A stretch of 44,714 nucleotides of DNA from an uncultured Bacteroidota bacterium. GTDB lineage: Bacteria; Bacteroidota; Bacteroidia; Flavobacteriales; Flavobacteriaceae. The notes under the pieces were generated by a model. It was not told the origin of the DNA and made no database searches. It worked only from the letters and a program-made list of their open reading frames with translations. The translations under genes were made by a program, and so were the position numbers. Below are positions 42,277 to 44,714 of this stretch, one piece after another. The stretch spans positions 1 through 44,714 of the forward strand of contig CAKZOC010000117.1 of NCBI GenBank assembly GCA_937136025.1. The letters run 5' to 3'. Position 1 is the stretch's first letter, and each line of letters begins with the position of its first letter.

Positions 42277-42282
42277 ACGCAG

Positions 42283-43020
42283 TTAATAATCGGGTCTTTC
42301 GAGAAATGCAAGTCCTTTGTCCAGAGGAATTTCGAGGATGAGGGATCCATCGGCATAGGAGGCGACTTCGTAGGGGTTATAATGCAGTACGAGGGCATTT
42401 GCAGAGAGGCCGATATTCTCAGGCAGTGTAAACCGGTTTTCTTCAAACATAAACCCGGTGCTGTTGATCGGAGCTTCTTCCGGGATGTCGTATTTTTTTC
42501 GGAATACCTTCTCGGCAAATTCTGAAAATGCTTCCGGATCGTTCAGGAGTTCGGTCCCTGAGAGTTCTGCCCCCGTTTCTTTATCGAAGTTCAAATAGCG
42601 TGTAGCGCCATATCCGTGGGCCCCACCCGTGAATAGGTACGTTTCGAGCTTTAAAGTTAGCAAGGACGGGTCTTCATAGGATTTTGTGCCTGTTACACTG
42701 GCTTCCCATCCGGTTAATTCCTCAGGAAATTCCTCCTGCAAATTCCGGAATCCCGTGGTAAAGGCGTCAATGGCTCCGGGTATATCTATGGCATTGTTGT
42801 TCTGAGCAAAATCCAGTAATTCAATGATTTCCTCCCTTACCGCTGTATTGACAGACTTGCCCAGCAGGGTATTGTCCTGGGCTTCGGGAATCGAAATCCG
42901 GACTTTCGGACAATCCTCGCAAACCGCTCCTTCGAATTCGCGGATTTTCAACTCAGTGGTCGAATCCGAAGTACAGGAGAGGATCATAAACAGAAAACAG
43001 ATGGAAAAAGTACATTTCAT
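42283..43020 (-). CDS. DUF3298/DUF4163-type lipoprotein (RsiV-like)
   Basis: This 245-residue protein has a lipoprotein signal (MKCTFSICFLFMILSC, Cys16). The central region has EASVTGTKSYEDPSLLTLKLETYLFTGGAHGYG followed by ATRYLNFDKETG, with the GGAHG turn that is typical of DUF3298, and a C-terminal FEENRFTLPE, LVLHYNPYEVASYADGS, which marks the DUF4163/DUF3298 pair (N-terminal DUF4163 at about 28-120). These domains occur in anti-sigma factor RsiV and in secreted proteins that bind lysozyme-like ligands. Its role here is unknown. Confidence 0.85.
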   Translation of the reverse strand: MKCTFSICFLFMILSCTSDSTTELKIREFEGAVCEDCPKVRISIPEAQDNTLLGKSVNTAVREEIIELLDFAQNNNAIDIPGAIDAFTTGFRNLQEEFPEELTGWEASVTGTKSYEDPSLLTLKLETYLFTGGAHGYGATRYLNFDKETGAELSGTELLNDPEAFSEFAEKVFRKKYDIPEEAPINSTGFMFEENRFTLPENIGLSANALVLHYNPYEVASYADGSLILEIPLDKGLAFLERPDY

Positions 43021-43057
43021 AGACCTCGCAGTTAATAGGCTATTGGGTTAGACAGCA

Positions 43058-43065
43058 TAAAGGTA
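43058..43065 (-). promoter_or_regulatory. Candidate -7 box of the DUF3298-type gene
   Basis: The minus strand reads TACCTTTA, one mismatch to TAnnTTTG. TTTG lies 18 nt upstream on the same strand, near the expected spacing. It lies 38 nt before the start codon. Confidence 0.35.
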
Positions 43066-43106
43066 CAATCCCCGGCAATACCACAAAGTCCTTTTTATCG
43101 TTCGAG

Positions 43107-43137
43107 TTGTAATCGGACCAGAATCCGAATACCTTTG
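43107..43137 (+). promoter_or_regulatory. Promoter of the cystathionine gamma-synthase gene
   Basis: TTG (43107-43109), exactly 20 nt and TACCTTTG (43130-43137) match the Bacteroidetes promoter. The ATG follows 19 nt later, the same layout as the glpD promoter. Confidence 0.68.
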
Positions 43138-43156
43138 CCAGAATAATTTTCTATCC

Positions 43157-44317
43157 ATGAAGAAGCCCTTAAGATTCAATACAAATACGATTCACGGAGG
43201 ACAGGAACCTGATAAAGCTTACGGAGCGGTAATGCCTCCGATCTACCAGACCTCCACATTTGCCCAAACCACTCCGGGCGGTCATAAAGGGTTTGAATAT
43301 TCCAGAAGTGGTAACCCAACCCGCCACGCACTGGAGAAGGGGCTGGCCAGCATTGAAAATGGCACTTATGGGCTCGCCTTTGCGAGCGGTTTGGCCGCAA
43401 TGGATGCCGTAATAAAACTTTTAAGTCCCGGGGACGAAATTATTTCTACAAACGATCTATACGGTGGGAGTTATCGCTTGTTTCGCAAGGTTTTTGAGCC
43501 CTTCGGATTGCATTTTCATTTTGTGGATATGAAAGATACCGGCCGGATTGAATCGGCTATATCTGAAAAGACCAAACTCATTTGGGTGGAAACCCCTACC
43601 AACCCGATGATGAATGTCATCGATATCCGAGCCGTTGCGGAATTGGCCCAAAAGCACAAAATCCTGCTGGCTGTAGACAATACTTTTGCGACACCCTATA
43701 TTCAGCAACCGCTGGACCTGGGAGCAGACATCGTCATGCATTCCGCAACCAAGTACCTGGGCGGGCACAGCGATGTAGTCGCCGGAGCCCTTGTAGTGCG
43801 GGACCCCGACCTGGCTGACCGTCTGTACTTTATTCAGAACGCCAGTGGAGCGGTATGTGGGCCTATGGATAGTTACCTGGTACTTCGGGGAATTAAAACC
43901 CTGCACGTGCGTATGCAGCGGCATTGCGAAAACGGAGCCGAAATTGCTCGATACCTTCGCAGTCATCCGGCTATGGAGAAAGTGTATTGGCCCGGTTTTG
44001 AAGACCATCCCAACCATGAAGTGGCCAAAGAACAAATGAACGACTTTGGCGGGATGATATCTTTCGTCCCTAAAGGCGCCAATTACGCGGATGCCGTCAG
44101 GATTGTCGAATCTCTGAAAGTATTCACCCTGGCCGAGTCTCTGGGGGGTGTGGAAAGTCTTGCGGGCCACCCGGCCAGTATGACCCATGCCAGCATCCCG
44201 AAGGAAGAACGGGAGAAAAGCGGTGTTACAGACGCCCTGGTGCGCCTGAGCGTGGGAATCGAAGATGCCCGCGATCTTATCGAAGATCTCGAGCAGGCTC
44301 TTTCCTCCCTGGGTTAA
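43157..44317 (+). CDS. metB: Cystathionine gamma-synthase/lyase-type PLP enzyme
   Basis: The 386-residue enzyme belongs to the Cys/Met metabolism PLP family. It has the start RFNTNTIHGGQEPDKAYGAV, the PLP-contacting YSRSGNPTR, and the Schiff-base lysine in HSATKYLGGHSDVVAGA, followed by ESLGGVESLAGHPASMTHAS. These favour cystathionine gamma-synthase or gamma-lyase; Bacteroidetes orthologs are usually called cystathionine gamma-synthase. It should act in the cytosol in methionine synthesis or cysteine turnover. A consensus promoter precedes it and it appears to be transcribed alone. Confidence 0.92.
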   Translation: MKKPLRFNTNTIHGGQEPDKAYGAVMPPIYQTSTFAQTTPGGHKGFEYSRSGNPTRHALEKGLASIENGTYGLAFASGLAAMDAVIKLLSPGDEIISTNDLYGGSYRLFRKVFEPFGLHFHFVDMKDTGRIESAISEKTKLIWVETPTNPMMNVIDIRAVAELAQKHKILLAVDNTFATPYIQQPLDLGADIVMHSATKYLGGHSDVVAGALVVRDPDLADRLYFIQNASGAVCGPMDSYLVLRGIKTLHVRMQRHCENGAEIARYLRSHPAMEKVYWPGFEDHPNHEVAKEQMNDFGGMISFVPKGANYADAVRIVESLKVFTLAESLGGVESLAGHPASMTHASIPKEEREKSGVTDALVRLSVGIEDARDLIEDLEQALSSLG

Positions 44318-44339
44318 GCGTTCCGGTGACGTACCTAAA

Positions 44340-44423
44340 AAAATTGTCAAATTTTCATTAAAAGGGATGAAGAATTACGGGAAAGGCATAATTTAGCCCT
44401 AATTATTTCAACCTGACAATTTT
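44340..44423. repeat. 10-bp inverted repeat in the gdhA upstream region
   Basis: AAAATTGTCA (44340-44349) and TGACAATTTT (44414-44423) are perfect 10-bp arms 64 nt apart. The right arm ends 13 nt before the gdhA start codon. The two arms also show direct similarity (TTGTCAAATTTTCATTAAAA and CTGACAATTTTCAATCAAAA). A paired operator or leader stem is possible. Confidence 0.4.
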
Positions 44424-44436
44424 CAATCAAAACCTT

Positions 44437-44714
44437 ATGTCTGAAATACAAGCAAAGATTGAGGCTTTTATGGAGGAAATCCGAAGCCGAAACGGCCATG
44501 AACCCGAGTTCCTTCAAGCCGTACAGGAAGTGGCAGAAACGACCATTCCCTACATCTCTAAAAACAAAATTTACAACGGTAAGAATATCTTGCTGAGAAT
44601 GGTTGAGCCCGAACGACTCATTTCCTTCCGGGTCGCCTGGGTGGATGACAAAGGAGAAATCCATGTAAACAGGGGGTACCGTATTCAAATGAATTCGGCA
44701 ATCGGACCGTATAA
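44437..44714 (+). CDS. gdhA: NADP-type glutamate dehydrogenase, 5' part (cut by window end)
   Basis: The frame from the ATG at 44437 runs open to the window end and gives 92 codons. It reads MSEIQAKIEAFMEEI, then GHEPEFLQAVQEVAETTIPY, LLRMVEPERLISFRVAWVDD, and VNRGYRIQMNSAIGPY. These match the N-terminal domain of hexameric NADP-dependent glutamate dehydrogenase (E. coli GdhA has LLERLVEPERVIQFRVVWVDD at the same place). The enzyme fixes ammonia onto 2-oxoglutarate. The cut end leaves the nucleotide-binding part unseen. A pair of inverted repeats lies just upstream. Confidence 0.92.
   Translation, partial: MSEIQAKIEAFMEEIRSRNGHEPEFLQAVQEVAETTIPYISKNKIYNGKNILLRMVEPERLISFRVAWVDDKGEIHVNRGYRIQMNSAIGPY

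Noticed and set aside
43457..44350. 297-codon minus-strand frame opposite the cystathionine gamma-synthase gene
   Set aside because: The plus-strand gene has all PLP-enzyme motifs and a promoter; the antisense frame shows no domain or signal.
44347..44688. 113-codon minus-strand frame at the window end
   Set aside because: It lies opposite the gdhA start, which matches the known GdhA N-terminus.

Overview
The window looks like a chromosomal segment of a member of the Bacteroidetes, most likely a (marine) Flavobacteriaceae. The grounds are a complete MoxR-DUF58-BatA/B/C/D/E aerotolerance-type operon, several lipoproteins with Bacteroidetes-style signal peptides, a GH97 alpha-glucosidase, an almost complete lack of strong Shine-Dalgarno sequences, and promoters that match the Bacteroidetes consensus (TTG, about 20 nt, TAnnTTTG). 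The clearest promoters lie upstream of glpD and of the cystathionine gamma-synthase gene. The genus is inferred, not shown. Gene density is high, no gene looks broken, and I saw no rRNA, tRNA, CRISPR array, IS element or prophage.

Layout. (1) 27-2013: a CYTH-domain protein and a YciI-like lipoprotein converge on pheS. (2) 2080-6256, minus strand: SulP transporter, beta-carbonic anhydrase, SulP transporter, which suggests linked bicarbonate/anion transport and CO2 hydration. (3) 6522-15565, minus strand: the MoxR/Bat operon, eight genes packed with 0-6 nt gaps or 1-4 nt overlaps except between moxR and DUF58. It includes one two-TM protein with a C-terminal domain I cannot name. (4) 15724-18495, plus strand: aldo/keto reductase, SDR and a divergent AlbA_2/Schlafen-like protein in a coupled operon. 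(5) 18497-21387, minus strand: an amylosucrase-like GH13 enzyme coupled to a fructokinase, together a minimal sucrose-splitting module. (6) 21452-27083: a small outer-membrane-type protein, a PPP-type phosphoesterase, a 432-nt intergenic stretch with two strong terminators, an ALDH7-family dehydrogenase, 3-hydroxyanthranilate 3,4-dioxygenase, a CAP-domain lipoprotein and CvpA.

(7) 27158-32309: an unknown small protein coupled to a monooxygenase-fold protein, then glpD and gpsA tail to tail (opposite directions of glycerol-3-phosphate metabolism), then a third SulP transporter that starts with TTG. (8) 32512-39915: a PhyH-type oxygenase, GH97 glucosidase, 2'-5' RNA ligase-like protein, lipoprotein cytochrome c, and a probable operon of NPD-type monooxygenase, bestrophin-like channel and YheT-like hydrolase. 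(9) 40020-44714: thioesterase, EamA exporter, ArsC/Spx-like protein, DinB-like protein, DUF3298-type lipoprotein, cystathionine gamma-synthase and the 5' end of an NADP-type glutamate dehydrogenase gene cut by the window edge.

Most of the content is ordinary core metabolism. The least explained items are the two-TM protein inside the Bat operon, the AlbA_2-like protein, the SulP-CA-SulP cluster with its palindrome-overlapped promoter, the ALDH7/HAO pairing, and the 432-nt intergenic region. I did not find an unmistakable new defence or mobile system.
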